This document shows, piece after piece, positions 33,707-42,515 of a stretch of DNA of 64,000 nucleotides; position 1 is the stretch's first letter; every line of letters begins with the position of its first letter. The position numbers and the translations under genes are program-made. Under the pieces are notes generated by a model. The model was not told the origin of the DNA, made no database searches, and was given only the letters and a program-made list of their open reading frames with translations. Source of the DNA: Microbacterium gorillae (GTDB taxonomy: Bacteria; Actinomycetota; Actinomycetes; Actinomycetales; Microbacteriaceae). The stretch spans positions 926,356 through 990,355 of the forward strand of contig NZ_LN648875.1 in the NCBI RefSeq assembly GCF_000826185.2. The letters are read 5' to 3'.

Positions 33707-33719
33707 GCCGCCGCGGACG

Positions 33720-35147
33720 TCAGGACTTCGCCGCGTCCTCGCCCGTCACGTGCGGCATCTTGACGAAGAGCATCAGGACCAGGCCGACCGCGATCACGGC
33801 GATGATGCCGAGGATGCCCCAGTAGATGGCGCCGAACCACGCGATGAGCAGCGTCCAGGCGAGGGAGGCGAGCCAGCTCGCCGCGCGTCCGGTCGTGGCG
33901 TACAGGCCGAAGATCTCACCCTCGCGGCCCACCGGAGTGACGCGCGCGAGTAGGGAGCGGGATGCGGACTGCACCGGCCCCACGAGCGAGGACAGCACCA
34001 TCCCGCAGATCCAGAACACGACCTTGCCGGAGTCGTGCGCGACGAAGACGACGAAGCCGCTGAGCACCAGCAGGCTCAGCGCGCCGATGATGACCGCCCG
34101 CGGCCCGAAGCGGTCATCCAAACGCCCGCCGATGATCGTGCCGATCCCGGCGATGAGGTTCGCGGCGATGCCGAAGATGATGACCTCGTTCGAGGAGAAG
34201 CCGAACACCCGAGCCGCGATCACCGCACCGAAGGTGAACACGCCGCTCAGTCCGTCTCGGTAGACAGCGCTGGCGCACAGGAACCAGAACGTGGGCCGGT
34301 CCTCGCGGAAGATCCGCGCGATGTGGCGGAACAGGTCCACGTAGCTGAGGAAGAAGTTGCGCTTCGGGCCGGTGACGAGCTTCGGCGTCTCGGCCACGTT
34401 CAGGACGAGCGGGATGGAGAAGACGACGGCCCACACCGCGCAGCCGACGGCGATGAGGCGATAGGCCATGCCGTTGGAGGTGTCCATGCCGAACCAGTGG
34501 AAGCTGTTCAGGAGCACCACGATCACGAGCGCGACGATGCCGCCGATGTAGCCGAGGCCCCACCCGAGGCCACTCACCCGGCCGACGGTCTTCGGCGTCG
34601 CCACCTGCGTGATCATCGAGTTGTAGTTGACGCCGGCGAGCTCGCTGAACACGGTGCCGGCGGAGATGAGCACGACGCCGAGAATGAACCATTCCGGCGC
34701 ACCCTGCACGAAGTAGAGCAGGGCCATCGTCACCACGAGAGCGGTGGTGTAGACGATCAACCATTGCTTCCGCTTGCCGGCCGCATCCGCGCGCTGAGCC
34801 AGCACGGGAGCGAGCAGCGCGATGAGGATGCCTGCGATCGTCGTGCCCCAGCCGAGCGTGGCGGCGAGGTCGGCGAACGCCGCCTGCTTGACGGGGTTGT
34901 CGTCGGCGAGCGCGGCGACGGACGGGTCCAGGAAGGTGTCGCTGATCAGATAGAGCGTCGTGAAGACGAACGTCAGGATCACGGAGTTGAACGGCTGCGT
35001 CGCCCAGTCCCACATGGCCCAGGACCACACCTGCTTGCGAGGTATCACACGGTCGGCGTTCTCATCGAGCGCAAGGGCCGGCAGTGCATCGGTGTCCACG
35101 GTCGCACGGACCTGCGGATCGCGGTCGGCGGCATCGGGGGTCGTCAT
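33720..35147 (-). CDS. UMF1/Atg22-like MFS transporter
   Basis: A 475-residue membrane protein with about 12 transmembrane helices. The N-terminal WAMWDWATQPFNSVILTFVF signature is that of the UMF1 (Atg22-like) family of the major facilitator superfamily. Members are putative effluxers, some implicated in amino-acid export; substrate unknown here. Divergent from the CPBP gene across a 151-bp region holding two TetR-type palindromes, so it may share that regulation. Confidence 0.85.
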   Translation of the reverse strand: MTTPDAADRDPQVRATVDTDALPALALDENADRVIPRKQVWSWAMWDWATQPFNSVILTFVFTTLYLISDTFLDPSVAALADDNPVKQAAFADLAATLGWGTTIAGILIALLAPVLAQRADAAGKRKQWLIVYTTALVVTMALLYFVQGAPEWFILGVVLISAGTVFSELAGVNYNSMITQVATPKTVGRVSGLGWGLGYIGGIVALVIVVLLNSFHWFGMDTSNGMAYRLIAVGCAVWAVVFSIPLVLNVAETPKLVTGPKRNFFLSYVDLFRHIARIFREDRPTFWFLCASAVYRDGLSGVFTFGAVIAARVFGFSSNEVIIFGIAANLIAGIGTIIGGRLDDRFGPRAVIIGALSLLVLSGFVVFVAHDSGKVVFWICGMVLSSLVGPVQSASRSLLARVTPVGREGEIFGLYATTGRAASWLASLAWTLLIAWFGAIYWGILGIIAVIAVGLVLMLFVKMPHVTGEDAAKS

Positions 35148-35247
35148 GCGCTCACCCTAGCGGCCGCCGGGAACGCGACGGTGGACCCCACTCGGTCCTG
35201 CGGCCAGGAGCACGCGCGATGCCGGTCGGGAGATCGGACTTGCGCGT

Positions 35248-35288
35248 GAATACGATCGTATTCTAAGGTGCAGAATACGTTCGTATTC
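35248..35288. promoter_or_regulatory. twin TetR-type operators
   Basis: Two near-identical 16-bp palindromes, GAATACGATCGTATTC (35248-35263) and GAATACGTTCGTATTC (35273-35288), 25 bp centre to centre, upstream of the CPBP/tetR operon and between it and the divergent MFS gene. The second ends 10 bp before the CPBP start. They are the probable sites of the TetR protein at 36054. Confidence 0.85.
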
Positions 35289-35298
35289 GGAGGTTCAG

Positions 35299-36057
35299 AT
35301 GTCCGGCAACAGACACCCGCTCCCCGCCGCCTGGCGGCCACGCCTTCCCTGGCTCGTCGCTCTCGGCCTGGCCCTCATTCCCCTGATCTGCACCGCGGTC
35401 GGTTCCGCCATCGGTCAGGTGCTCGACCTCCCGAACGCGGCAGCGATGCTGGTCATCGCCGCCGCCGTCACGGTGTCCGCGACGATCGGCCTGCTGATCG
35501 CTCGAGCCGCCGCCCCCGGTCTGCGGGGCTTCGGTTTCCGCGCTCCCGCGAGCCAGCCGCTCCCTGCCCTGCTGATCATCCCCGCCCTCACGGTGATCAT
35601 CACCGTGGCGGCGGGCGGCGGCTTCGCACCGTTGCCCACGATCGCCGCGGCGGTCGTCCTGTGCGCGGTGGTGGCGGTCAACGAGGAGCTCTTCTTCCGC
35701 GGTCTCGTCCTCGGGGCGCTTTCGCGTTATGGCGCTCGGGTGGCCGTATCCGGTTCGGCCGGGTTCTTCGCGGTTCTGCACCTCGGATCTCTCGCGGGCG
35801 GCGCCTCCCCGCTGTACGCAGCACTGCAGCTCGTCTTCGCGGCCCTGTTCGGCATCGTCGCCGGCGAGCTCGCCTGCCTGACCGGCAGCCTATGGCCGAC
35901 GATCGCCTGGCACTTCGCCTACGACCTCGCCTCCTATGCGACCGGGGACGCGCTGACGCCCCTGTCCCTCACCGGCATCGGGGTGAACTGCGCCGCACTC
36001 GCGATCCTGGCGGTCATTCTCTGGCGCCGTCTTCCTCGCCGTACTGTGGACGCATGA
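35299..36057 (+). CDS. CPBP-family intramembrane metalloprotease-like protein
   Basis: A 252-residue protein with about seven transmembrane helices and the CPBP (CAAX/Abi) motifs EELFFRG (motif 1), FAVLHLG (motif 2) and WHFAYD (motif 3). The glutamates and histidines of the glutamate-type active site are present, so it may be an active intramembrane protease; family roles range from prenyl-protein processing to bacteriocin self-immunity. RBS GGAGG. Its stop overlaps the start of a TetR gene (ATGA), so they form one translational unit. Confidence 0.87.
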   Translation: MSGNRHPLPAAWRPRLPWLVALGLALIPLICTAVGSAIGQVLDLPNAAAMLVIAAAVTVSATIGLLIARAAAPGLRGFGFRAPASQPLPALLIIPALTVIITVAAGGGFAPLPTIAAAVVLCAVVAVNEELFFRGLVLGALSRYGARVAVSGSAGFFAVLHLGSLAGGASPLYAALQLVFAALFGIVAGELACLTGSLWPTIAWHFAYDLASYATGDALTPLSLTGIGVNCAALAILAVILWRRLPRRTVDA

Positions 36058-36626
36058 CCTACAGCGCCCGCCAGCTCGAGCTTGCGGACGCCGGCCTCGC
36101 GCTCACGGCGCGGTCGGGCCTCGCGGCCGTGACCTTCCGCACCGTCGCCGCCGAGTCCGGATGGTCGGTCGGAGCCGTGCAGAAGGCGTTCGCGACGAAG
36201 GACGCCCTGCTGAGCGCCATGTTCGCGCGGTTGCGAGAACGCGATCAGCCGCTGCCGGAGGCGCCACCGGGGCAGCCGACAGTGACCGAATGGCTCACCG
36301 AGCTGTTCGTTCTGATGATGCCGTTGGACCCCGAACGCCGCACCGCCTACGTCCTGGGGGCGGCATTCGGCGAGCGCGTCCCGTTCGATGACGCGATCGC
36401 CGCGGCGGTGCGCGCCAGCGATGCGGAGATCGAAGCCCGTATCGCTGCGCTGATCGGACTGGCGAAGTCGACCGGCGAGGCCGGAAGTGGGGTCGACCCC
36501 GTCTCGATCGCCGCCGCCTATCTCGCTCTGGCCACGGGGTGCGCGACGCGGCTGCTGGCGACCCACGAGCCGGAAGACGTCGTACGCGAGCGCGCAACGG
36601 CGTGGATCAGCGCACTCCTGCGCTGA
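36054..36626 (+). CDS. TetR-family regulator
   Basis: A 190-residue regulator: N-terminal TetR HTH (about 8-48: ADAGLALTARSGLAAVTFRTVAAESGWSVGAVQKAFATKDALL, read in part) and an all-alpha ligand-binding/dimerisation region. It overlaps the CPBP stop by 4 bp. Twin GAATACG-type palindromes upstream of the CPBP gene are the obvious autoregulatory targets. Ligand unknown. Confidence 0.88.
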   Translation: MTYSARQLELADAGLALTARSGLAAVTFRTVAAESGWSVGAVQKAFATKDALLSAMFARLRERDQPLPEAPPGQPTVTEWLTELFVLMMPLDPERRTAYVLGAAFGERVPFDDAIAAAVRASDAEIEARIAALIGLAKSTGEAGSGVDPVSIAAAYLALATGCATRLLATHEPEDVVRERATAWISALLR

Positions 36627-36633
36627 TCTGAAC

Positions 36634-37197
36634 TCAGTCCTGCGGCCAGGCGGCGGAGAACTTCGTCAGCAGGCGGACGAACTCTGCGCGCTCGGCGGCG
36701 GTGAGCGCCTCGAGCGCGGTGCTGATCATGTCTCGACGCTGACCACGCATGCCGCGACCGAGGCGCTTTCCGTCGTCGGTCAGCGCGACGAGCGTGCGCC
36801 GGGCATCGTCCGGGTCCGCCTCCCGGCGAACGAGGCCGAGCTCGACGGACTGCTGCACCAGTCGCGACGCACGCGGCTGGTCCACGCCCACCGCGGTCGC
36901 GATATCGGACACCGCGAGCGGACCGTTCGCGGCCGCGAGAGCCTCGAGCAAGCGCATCCGCGCGATGCCCCCGAATCGTCCACCCATGCCGCCGGGTCCT
37001 CCCCAGCCGTGGTGCGGCCCATGCTCGTGCGGCCCGTGGTGGGGCGCCGCGTGATCCTCGGGCGGCAGCGGCCCACGCGGGCCACCGGGGCGCGGGCCCC
37101 GACGAGGACGCATGCGTCCGAGCGCCGCGGCGACGTCGTCGACGGGGTCCGTGGGGGTGTTGTTCTCGAGGCTCACGAATTGATTTTCACATGTCAC
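36634..37197 (-). CDS. MarR-family regulator with His/Pro/Gly-rich head
   Basis: A 187-residue regulator with a winged HTH in the second half (ARMRLLEALAAANGPLAVSDIATAVGVDQPRASRLVQ, wing READPDDARRTLVALTDDG). Residues about 28-75 are low complexity, rich in His, Pro and Gly (for example HHGPHEHGPHHGWGG), which could bind metal ions. The GTG start lies 6 nt after GATACT, so the mRNA is probably leaderless, and the operator at 37191-37204 covers the start itself. Divergent from another winged-helix protein with a similar low-complexity region. Autorepression is likely. Confidence 0.85.
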   Translation of the reverse strand: MTCENQFVSLENNTPTDPVDDVAAALGRMRPRRGPRPGGPRGPLPPEDHAAPHHGPHEHGPHHGWGGPGGMGGRFGGIARMRLLEALAAANGPLAVSDIATAVGVDQPRASRLVQQSVELGLVRREADPDDARRTLVALTDDGKRLGRGMRGQRRDMISTALEALTAAERAEFVRLLTKFSAAWPQD

Positions 37198-37204
37198 TTG
37201 ACAA
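37191..37204. promoter_or_regulatory. MarR operator 1
   Basis: ATGTCA-CT-TGACAA. It overlaps the GTG start of the MarR-type gene and the -35 TTGACA (37198-37203) of the divergent gene, so one bound dimer could block both. Confidence 0.75.
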
Positions 37205-37235
37205 GTATCGAAACTTCATGTCACACTACATGTAC

Positions 37236-37249
37236 ATGTCACCTGACAT
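37236..37249. promoter_or_regulatory. MarR operator 2
   Basis: Perfect palindrome ATGTCA-CC-TGACAT, the same core as operator 1. A further ATGTCA half-site is at 37218-37223. It lies near the expected start of the divergent transcript. Confidence 0.75.
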
Positions 37250-37318
37250 ACAACGGCGTCGATCCGGACGGATCCGCCCACAGACATCGGGGCTGAGGCC
37301 CCACGAAAGGAATCACTC

Positions 37319-38182
37319 ATGAACACCCATGATGAGAACAACAACAACGAACGAACCGACGCCGCATCGATCGGCACCCTGCTGCGTGCGGCCGGTTCCC
37401 TGTACCGCGCCGAGCTGCGCGCCACCCTGGCTGAGGAGGACGTGCACCCGGGCGCTCTGCGTCGGCTGCGTCGCATCGCCGCCGGATCCGACGCGCACGT
37501 CGGTGGACCCCGCACCCGTCGGCTCGCCGAGCGCGGCTGGGTCACCCGCACGGACGAGGGCATCGCGCTGACGCCGGAGGGCACCGCGCTCCTGGAGCGC
37601 GTGGCCGCCCGCCGTTCGGCGCTCGAGGAGCGTCTGGCCGACGCCATCGGCGCCGAGCACCTGGAGGACGTCCGCACCGCACTGGGCGCGCTCGCCACCG
37701 AGCTCGGCGGCGAAGAGCGACTGCGCGAGCTGCGCGCCGAGCGCCGCGGCCGGCGCCGCCCCGAGCGTGGGCACTCCCCGCGATGGGGTCACGGACACCG
37801 GATGTCGCGCGAGCGCGGCGACGGATTCGAGAGCCGGCGCCACGACCGTGGCGGCTTCGGCCCCGGTGACGAGCGTCGCGAGGGGCGTGGGCACCGCCGC
37901 GAGGGCTTCGGCCCGGGCTTCGGCCACCGCCCCGAGGACGAGTCGTTCCGCCCCGGACCCGACGGCTTCGGCCCGCGCGGTCCCCGGCACGACGAGCGCC
38001 GCGGCGGTCGGGAGTTCGGCTACAGCCGTCCGTTCCGGGACGACGCTCCGCAGTGCCGCCACGAGCGTGACGGTCGTCGCCACGAGGACCGTTCCGGCTT
38101 CGGCGATGAGCGGGCCCGCGAGGCATTCCGTCGCGGCTTCCACGCCGGCGCCCACTCCCACCGCGCACCGCGCGAATGGTGA
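37319..38182 (+). CDS. winged-helix protein with Arg/Gly/His-rich tail
   Basis: A 287-residue protein. The N-terminal ~110 residues look like a MarR/PadR-type winged helix (LLRAAGSLYRAELRATLAEEDVHPGALRRLRRI and a TRRLAERGWVTRTDEGIALTPEGTALL wing). A helix follows, then about 145 residues of low complexity rich in Arg, Gly, His, Pro and Phe with repeated GFGPG/GHR-like blocks. The tail may bind nucleic acid or metals. Ribosome-binding site GAAAGGA. Its promoter region is shared with the divergent MarR gene. No specific function is recognised. A strong terminator follows at 38204. Confidence 0.75.
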   Translation: MNTHDENNNNERTDAASIGTLLRAAGSLYRAELRATLAEEDVHPGALRRLRRIAAGSDAHVGGPRTRRLAERGWVTRTDEGIALTPEGTALLERVAARRSALEERLADAIGAEHLEDVRTALGALATELGGEERLRELRAERRGRRRPERGHSPRWGHGHRMSRERGDGFESRRHDRGGFGPGDERREGRGHRREGFGPGFGHRPEDESFRPGPDGFGPRGPRHDERRGGREFGYSRPFRDDAPQCRHERDGRRHEDRSGFGDERAREAFRRGFHAGAHSHRAPREW

Positions 38183-38203
38183 TCTCCGCTCTGATCTGAA
38201 GTC

Positions 38204-38233
38204 GAGCCCCGCACCCATTCCGGTGCGGGGCTC
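38204..38233 (+). terminator. hairpin terminator
   Basis: Perfect 12-bp arms GAGCCCCGCACC / GGTGCGGGGCTC with a 6-base loop, 22 bp after the winged-helix gene. Confidence 0.85.
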
Positions 38234-38327
38234 AATGGCGTTGCGAACGAACCCTCCGATCCGGACGGAGTGCTCGCGGGCGCTGTGGCTACACTGTGCG
38301 AAACCGCGCAGCACCAGGGGGAGCTCG

Positions 38328-39167
38328 ATGGAAGACGTACTCGACACCGCGCGCGCCACGGCGGAAGACCACGACGCGACGGCCAACGACGTGCTCGCCG
38401 CCGCGATCGCGCTCGACGAGGCGTTGCAGCAGAAGACCGGACGCAGCGCCGAGGCGCTCCCGATCCTCGTCACGCTCTACACCCGCGCCGGCGAGGCGGG
38501 ACTGGTCGACGGCTGGATCCGACTCGCGCGGCTGCACGGGCCGCACGGGATCTCGCCGACCCCGGCCGTGGCGCTCGCCGCGAGCGAGCGGGCAGCCGAA
38601 TCCGGTGAGCCGACGGCTGTGGCGGAGTTCGTCCGCGCGGTCCGCGCAGCTCCCGTGGAGCTGGCCGAACCCCTGTACGCCGAGGCCGCCGAGCACCTGA
38701 ACGCGGCCCTCGTCCAGCACCCGGATCCGGACCTGATGGTGCTGTCGGCCTTCATGCTCGCTGACGGACAGGGCTACGCGGCGGACCCCGCTCAGGCACG
38801 CCAGGTTCTGGAGGCCGCCGCCGCAGCAGGCAGCGCCGATGCGCACTTCGAGCTCTACGTCTACGACATGACCGGCGCCACTGGCCCCGAGGATCGCGAG
38901 TCCGCGATCTCGCATCTGCGGGCGGCCGCGCACGGCGGCAACCACCGGGCGATGGCGAACCTCGGTGCGATGTACGCCACCGGAGACGGCGTGGAGGCCG
39001 ACGAGGACAGCGCCGTCGCCTGGTACCGGCGTGCCGCGGACGCGGGCAACGCGAGGGCCGCATTCAACCTGGCGATCATGTTCTCCACCGGAGACGGCGC
39101 CCCGAAGGACCGCCGACTCGCGCAGCACTACCGTCGCATCGCCGCCGATCGCGGCCTCGCGAACTGA
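38328..39167 (+). CDS. Sel1-repeat protein
   Basis: A 279-residue soluble helical-repeat protein. The C-terminal half has clear Sel1-like repeats, e.g. NHRAMANLGAMYATGDGVE and NARAAFNLAIMFSTGDGAP, each with AVAWYRRAA / RLAQHYRRIA helices; earlier units are more divergent. Such repeats usually mediate protein-protein contacts. The ATG follows GGGGGAG. A TACACT -10-like box lies at 38290-38295. The longer open frame upstream includes the terminator of the previous gene and is not coding. Function unknown. Confidence 0.83.
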   Translation: MEDVLDTARATAEDHDATANDVLAAAIALDEALQQKTGRSAEALPILVTLYTRAGEAGLVDGWIRLARLHGPHGISPTPAVALAASERAAESGEPTAVAEFVRAVRAAPVELAEPLYAEAAEHLNAALVQHPDPDLMVLSAFMLADGQGYAADPAQARQVLEAAAAAGSADAHFELYVYDMTGATGPEDRESAISHLRAAAHGGNHRAMANLGAMYATGDGVEADEDSAVAWYRRAADAGNARAAFNLAIMFSTGDGAPKDRRLAQHYRRIAADRGLAN

Positions 39168-39176
39168 CCGGGACCG

Positions 39177-39206
39177 GACGCCCCGGACCGGAGTGCCCCG
39201 GGCGTC
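39177..39206. terminator. weak hairpin between convergent genes
   Basis: Seven-bp arms GACGCCC / GGGCGTC around a GC-rich loop, overlapping the stop of the aminopeptidase gene. Position between convergent genes suits a terminator; the stem is short. Confidence 0.45.
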
Positions 39207-40458
39207 AGCGGACCCGCTTGTCCTGCGCCAGCTCGATGAGCCGCGGCAGGACGCGTCCGGTGCGCAGGCCCCCGTGCTCGTTCTCACTGGTCACCCACGT
39301 CTTCACGCCGGGCAGGAGCTCGGCCGTCTCCAGCGAGAACTCCAGCGGAACGTAGACGTCGTTGACGTAGATCGCCGCCGCCCCGGTCGCACCCGACGCC
39401 GCGATCTTCTCGGCGTCGTACAGCTGCGGCCAGTCCACCGTCGCGAGCTCGTCGACGACGTCCTTCCACGGCTGGAAGGCCGGCACGGTCTCGGTCCAGT
39501 CCCGGCGGACGTGCTCGCCGGTGAACAGCGTGGGATCGTCGCGGTAGTCCTGCGGCTCGGTGCGTTCGGCGGACCAGTTCGTGGCGAAGCCGTCCGCGTA
39601 GCTGGACTCGTGGAAGACGTAGTACAGCGGATTCCGTCCGCCGAACGGCATGGCCCCGGCGAGGTCGTAGCGGAATGCGTTCGTCAGCGGGTCGCCGTCC
39701 AGGACGCTCCACAGCTGCTGCCAGCCGTTGTCGCTGCCGAGCAGCGACCCGGTCGAGCGCAGACGCGACACCGAGACGACTTCGCCGGACGGCAGCACGA
39801 TGCGTCCGTCCGCGGCGAGGTCGACCAGGCGCCGCATGGCGTCGCGATGCTCCGGGAAGCGGCGATAGTAGCGCTCCGTCATCACGCGCATCTTGTCGTA
39901 GCAGAGTGCGTAGACGTCGTCCGGGTGACGCCCGACGGCGGACAGTCCCCCGGTGATGAAGACGTCGTCGAGGGACGAGGCGTCCGTGGTCAGGTAGGCG
40001 AGTGTGGTGAAGCCGCCGAACGACTGTCCCAGCGTGCTCCAGGTCGTGGCCCCGAGATGCTCGCGCATCGCTTCCGCGTCGCGGACGATGCTGTCGGCGC
40101 GGAGGTGCGTCAGGTGCTCCGCCACGTCCGTGGCGCTCATCTCGTCGAGGATCCCGTCCGAAACCGGGGAGGACTTGCCGGTGCCGCGCTGGTCGAGCAT
40201 GACCACGCGGTAGTGCGCCAGGGCGTCATCGAGCCAGCTCGGCTGCGTGGGCTGGTGGAACGGCGTGGGCGCCTCGATGCCCGGTCCGCCCTGCAGGAAC
40301 GTCAGGTACGGCAGGTCCTCGCCACCCTCGCGCGTGACGACGGCCGCGTGCACGTCGATCGTCCGCTTGTCCGCGTCGTCACCCCACACCAGCGGCACGG
40401 TGATGATGTGGTCATCGACGGTCAGATCCTGCAGACGGCGGGTGGTGGTGGTGCTCAC
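39205..40458 (-). CDS. prolyl aminopeptidase-like alpha/beta hydrolase (S33)
   Basis: A 417-residue cytosolic serine peptidase-like protein: oxyanion QGGPG (56-60), the S33 motif LDQRGTGKSSP (88-98), nucleophile elbow GQSFGG (Ser146), and a C-terminal His in SENEHGG. A large helical cap lies between about 180 and 340. This is the proline iminopeptidase layout, so removal of N-terminal proline from peptides is the likely activity. The GTG start lies 6 nt after TAGCCT; the intervening GGAGGG could also act as a ribosome-binding site. Confidence 0.9.
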   Translation of the reverse strand: MSTTTTRRLQDLTVDDHIITVPLVWGDDADKRTIDVHAAVVTREGGEDLPYLTFLQGGPGIEAPTPFHQPTQPSWLDDALAHYRVVMLDQRGTGKSSPVSDGILDEMSATDVAEHLTHLRADSIVRDAEAMREHLGATTWSTLGQSFGGFTTLAYLTTDASSLDDVFITGGLSAVGRHPDDVYALCYDKMRVMTERYYRRFPEHRDAMRRLVDLAADGRIVLPSGEVVSVSRLRSTGSLLGSDNGWQQLWSVLDGDPLTNAFRYDLAGAMPFGGRNPLYYVFHESSYADGFATNWSAERTEPQDYRDDPTLFTGEHVRRDWTETVPAFQPWKDVVDELATVDWPQLYDAEKIAASGATGAAAIYVNDVYVPLEFSLETAELLPGVKTWVTSENEHGGLRTGRVLPRLIELAQDKRVR

Positions 40459-40467
40459 CCCTCCAGG

Positions 40468-41685
40468 CTAGTGGCGCGCGGATTCAGCCGCCGAGGGATC
40501 ACACGCCCGCACGCACAGGAGGGCGTCCTCGAGGTAGCGCACGAAGATCTCGGGGTTCTCGGCGTGCGGAAAGTGTCCGAGTTCGGGCATCTCCACGAAG
40601 GAGGCATTCGGAATCGCCGCCGCCAGTTCCCGCGATGCGGCCGGCGGCACGGTGGTGTCGTAGCTTCCGCTCAGCACGGCGATGTGGGGCGAGTCGGTGG
40701 TGAGCAGCTGCTCGACCGCACCCAGATCCCACTGCTGGTACGAGTCGATGTCCGCGGCGTACAGCCCCTGTCCGGCGGAGGAGTATCCCCACCACACCCG
40801 CCGGCGCATCTCCACCGGTGATGCCGGATTCATCAGTCCGACGGTCCACTCCGGGATGAACAGGGAGGGGTTCACGTCGGTCGCGCGCAAGCGCGGGTCG
40901 GTGCGGTTGCGCACCGACCGTCCGGCCTGGCACGACACCGCTCCCGCGAATCGGTCGGGATGGGTCGCGACGGCGTGGACCACGGCGGCTCCGGCCATGG
41001 ACGCACCGATCAGGGTCGGTCGCGACAAGTGCAGCGCGTCGGCGACCGCGACGATGAGTTCCGTGTAGGTCTCGGGGGTCAGGTGCCAGTCACCGGGTGC
41101 CGCTCCGGCGATGGGCGAGGACATGCCGTGCCAGGGCAGGTCCACGGTGATCAGCTCGTACCGGTCCGTGAGATCGGTTCGCGTCATGACCCCGTGCCAC
41201 TGCGAGATGTCGCTGCCCGCGGTCGCGAATGCGAGCAGCGGCGGGCCGTCCCCACACCGTTCCACGTGCAGATCCGCGCGGCCGAGCGAGGTCGCCACGC
41301 GGTGGTAGGACCCGCTCGCCCGCAGCGGGCGGGGTTCGGGTGGTGCCACCGCACCGTCATCGCGCGCGGCGCTCAGCAGGGAACGGACGAGGTGAACGTG
41401 TCGCCAGAACGCGTCAGCGTCCCCGTCGACGCGCACCAGCCCGGTCCGAACCAGGTGAACGATGCTGTGACGTCCGGGCGGCGGCGCATCAGCGGTCAGG
41501 TCGTTCCACAGCTCGTCCGGAGCGATCAGGGTGAAGTCGGGCTCGTCCGAGGGGGGACGAGGTTCGCCGTCCACGATCGTGACCGCGCGCCGCTCGGACT
41601 CGCCGACGAGCGCGAAGCTCACGGTCGCCCCACGCGCCAGCGCACGGAACTCGCGACCGGGCGCCGCACCTCCGACGCCCGTCAC
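40468..41685 (-). CDS. alpha/beta hydrolase with N-terminal extension
   Basis: A 405-residue protein. The first ~110 residues form a separate domain with sterol-carrier-like features (FTLIAPDELWNDL, a short DAFWRHVHLVRSLL helix). The hydrolase domain follows: nucleophile elbow IGASMAG (Ser229), probable acid in SGSYDTTVPP and His in MPELGHFPHAE. Its GTG start overlaps the stop of the upstream metallo-beta-lactamase gene (GTGA). Last gene of the catabolic cluster read leftwards from 46150; it probably hydrolyses an ester, thioester or C-C bond in that pathway. Confidence 0.83.
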   Translation of the reverse strand: MTGVGGAAPGREFRALARGATVSFALVGESERRAVTIVDGEPRPPSDEPDFTLIAPDELWNDLTADAPPPGRHSIVHLVRTGLVRVDGDADAFWRHVHLVRSLLSAARDDGAVAPPEPRPLRASGSYHRVATSLGRADLHVERCGDGPPLLAFATAGSDISQWHGVMTRTDLTDRYELITVDLPWHGMSSPIAGAAPGDWHLTPETYTELIVAVADALHLSRPTLIGASMAGAAVVHAVATHPDRFAGAVSCQAGRSVRNRTDPRLRATDVNPSLFIPEWTVGLMNPASPVEMRRRVWWGYSSAGQGLYAADIDSYQQWDLGAVEQLLTTDSPHIAVLSGSYDTTVPPAASRELAAAIPNASFVEMPELGHFPHAENPEIFVRYLEDALLCVRACDPSAAESARH

Positions 41686-42497
41686 CGGAACTCACCGATC
41701 GTCGCGGCCAACCCCGCGAGCGGCCCCGCCAGCGGCGTATGACGCTCGAGTTCGCCGGAATCGTGCCCACTGACGATGACGGCGGCATCGGACTGCCGCA
41801 GCCGATCCAGGGTGGCGTAGGACTGCGGGAGGTCCGCCATCGATTGGAACAGCATGTCCCGGTCCATCTCCTCGTGGAAGTGGACGGCGTCGCTGGCGAG
41901 GATGACGGTCCCGACCGAAGTCCGCACGGTGACGACCGACTGGCCCGGGGTGTGGCCCCCGACCTTCGTGACGGTGACTCCGGGTGCGATCTCGACCTGC
42001 TCGTCGTACAGCGCCAGCCGCCCGTCCCCGACGGCGGGATCGAGCTCTGCCACCGCTTCGGGATCACCGAAGTGCGCGAACAGCGTGCGTCGCCCCATCC
42101 GTCCGGTCCAGAACTCGTGCTCGATCCGGGCCAGGTGAATGGTGGAGCTCGGGAAGGCCGCGATGTTGCCGATGTGGTCGTAGTGCGCGTGGGTGATGAC
42201 CACCGGATGTCCCGCGGCCGGATCGACCCCGATCGCGCGCAGGGCCTCGAGGGGGTCGATGATCACCTCACGACCGCGCCGCGTCCCCTCGTCGCCCCGA
42301 TACCCGGTGTCGACGACGATGACCTCGTCACCGCGCCGCAGTACCCACAGGAAGTAGTCGAGCCGGAACGGACCATCCGGCTCGTCATAGAACGCGTAGT
42401 TCATGTACGCGTCCGAGCGGGTCGTGGCTCGCGTGCCGTGTTTGATGATCACCACCTGCCAGGGTGCGGACTCGGCGGCGGCGGGGTCGTACGTCAT
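41682..42497 (-). CDS. metallo-beta-lactamase fold hydrolase (N-acyl homoserine lactonase family)
   Basis: A 271-residue MBL-fold protein with the binuclear zinc motif THAHYDHIG (His103, His105, Asp107, His108), a third His in GGHTPGQS, the bridging Asp in LASDAVHF and a terminal His in SGHDSGE. The pattern matches the AiiA-like lactonase branch, but in this catabolic context the substrate is more likely a pathway lactone or ester than a signalling lactone. Coupled to the downstream alpha/beta hydrolase by a 4-bp overlap. Confidence 0.85.
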   Translation of the reverse strand: MTYDPAAAESAPWQVVIIKHGTRATTRSDAYMNYAFYDEPDGPFRLDYFLWVLRRGDEVIVVDTGYRGDEGTRRGREVIIDPLEALRAIGVDPAAGHPVVITHAHYDHIGNIAAFPSSTIHLARIEHEFWTGRMGRRTLFAHFGDPEAVAELDPAVGDGRLALYDEQVEIAPGVTVTKVGGHTPGQSVVTVRTSVGTVILASDAVHFHEEMDRDMLFQSMADLPQSYATLDRLRQSDAAVIVSGHDSGELERHTPLAGPLAGLAATIGEFR

Positions 42498-42515
42498 GGT
42501 GCTGCGGTCCGAGGC

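Noticed and set aside
41682-42497. Quorum-quenching AHL lactonase
   Set aside because: The zinc motif fits the family, but the gene is embedded in a catabolic operon; a signalling role is not supported.
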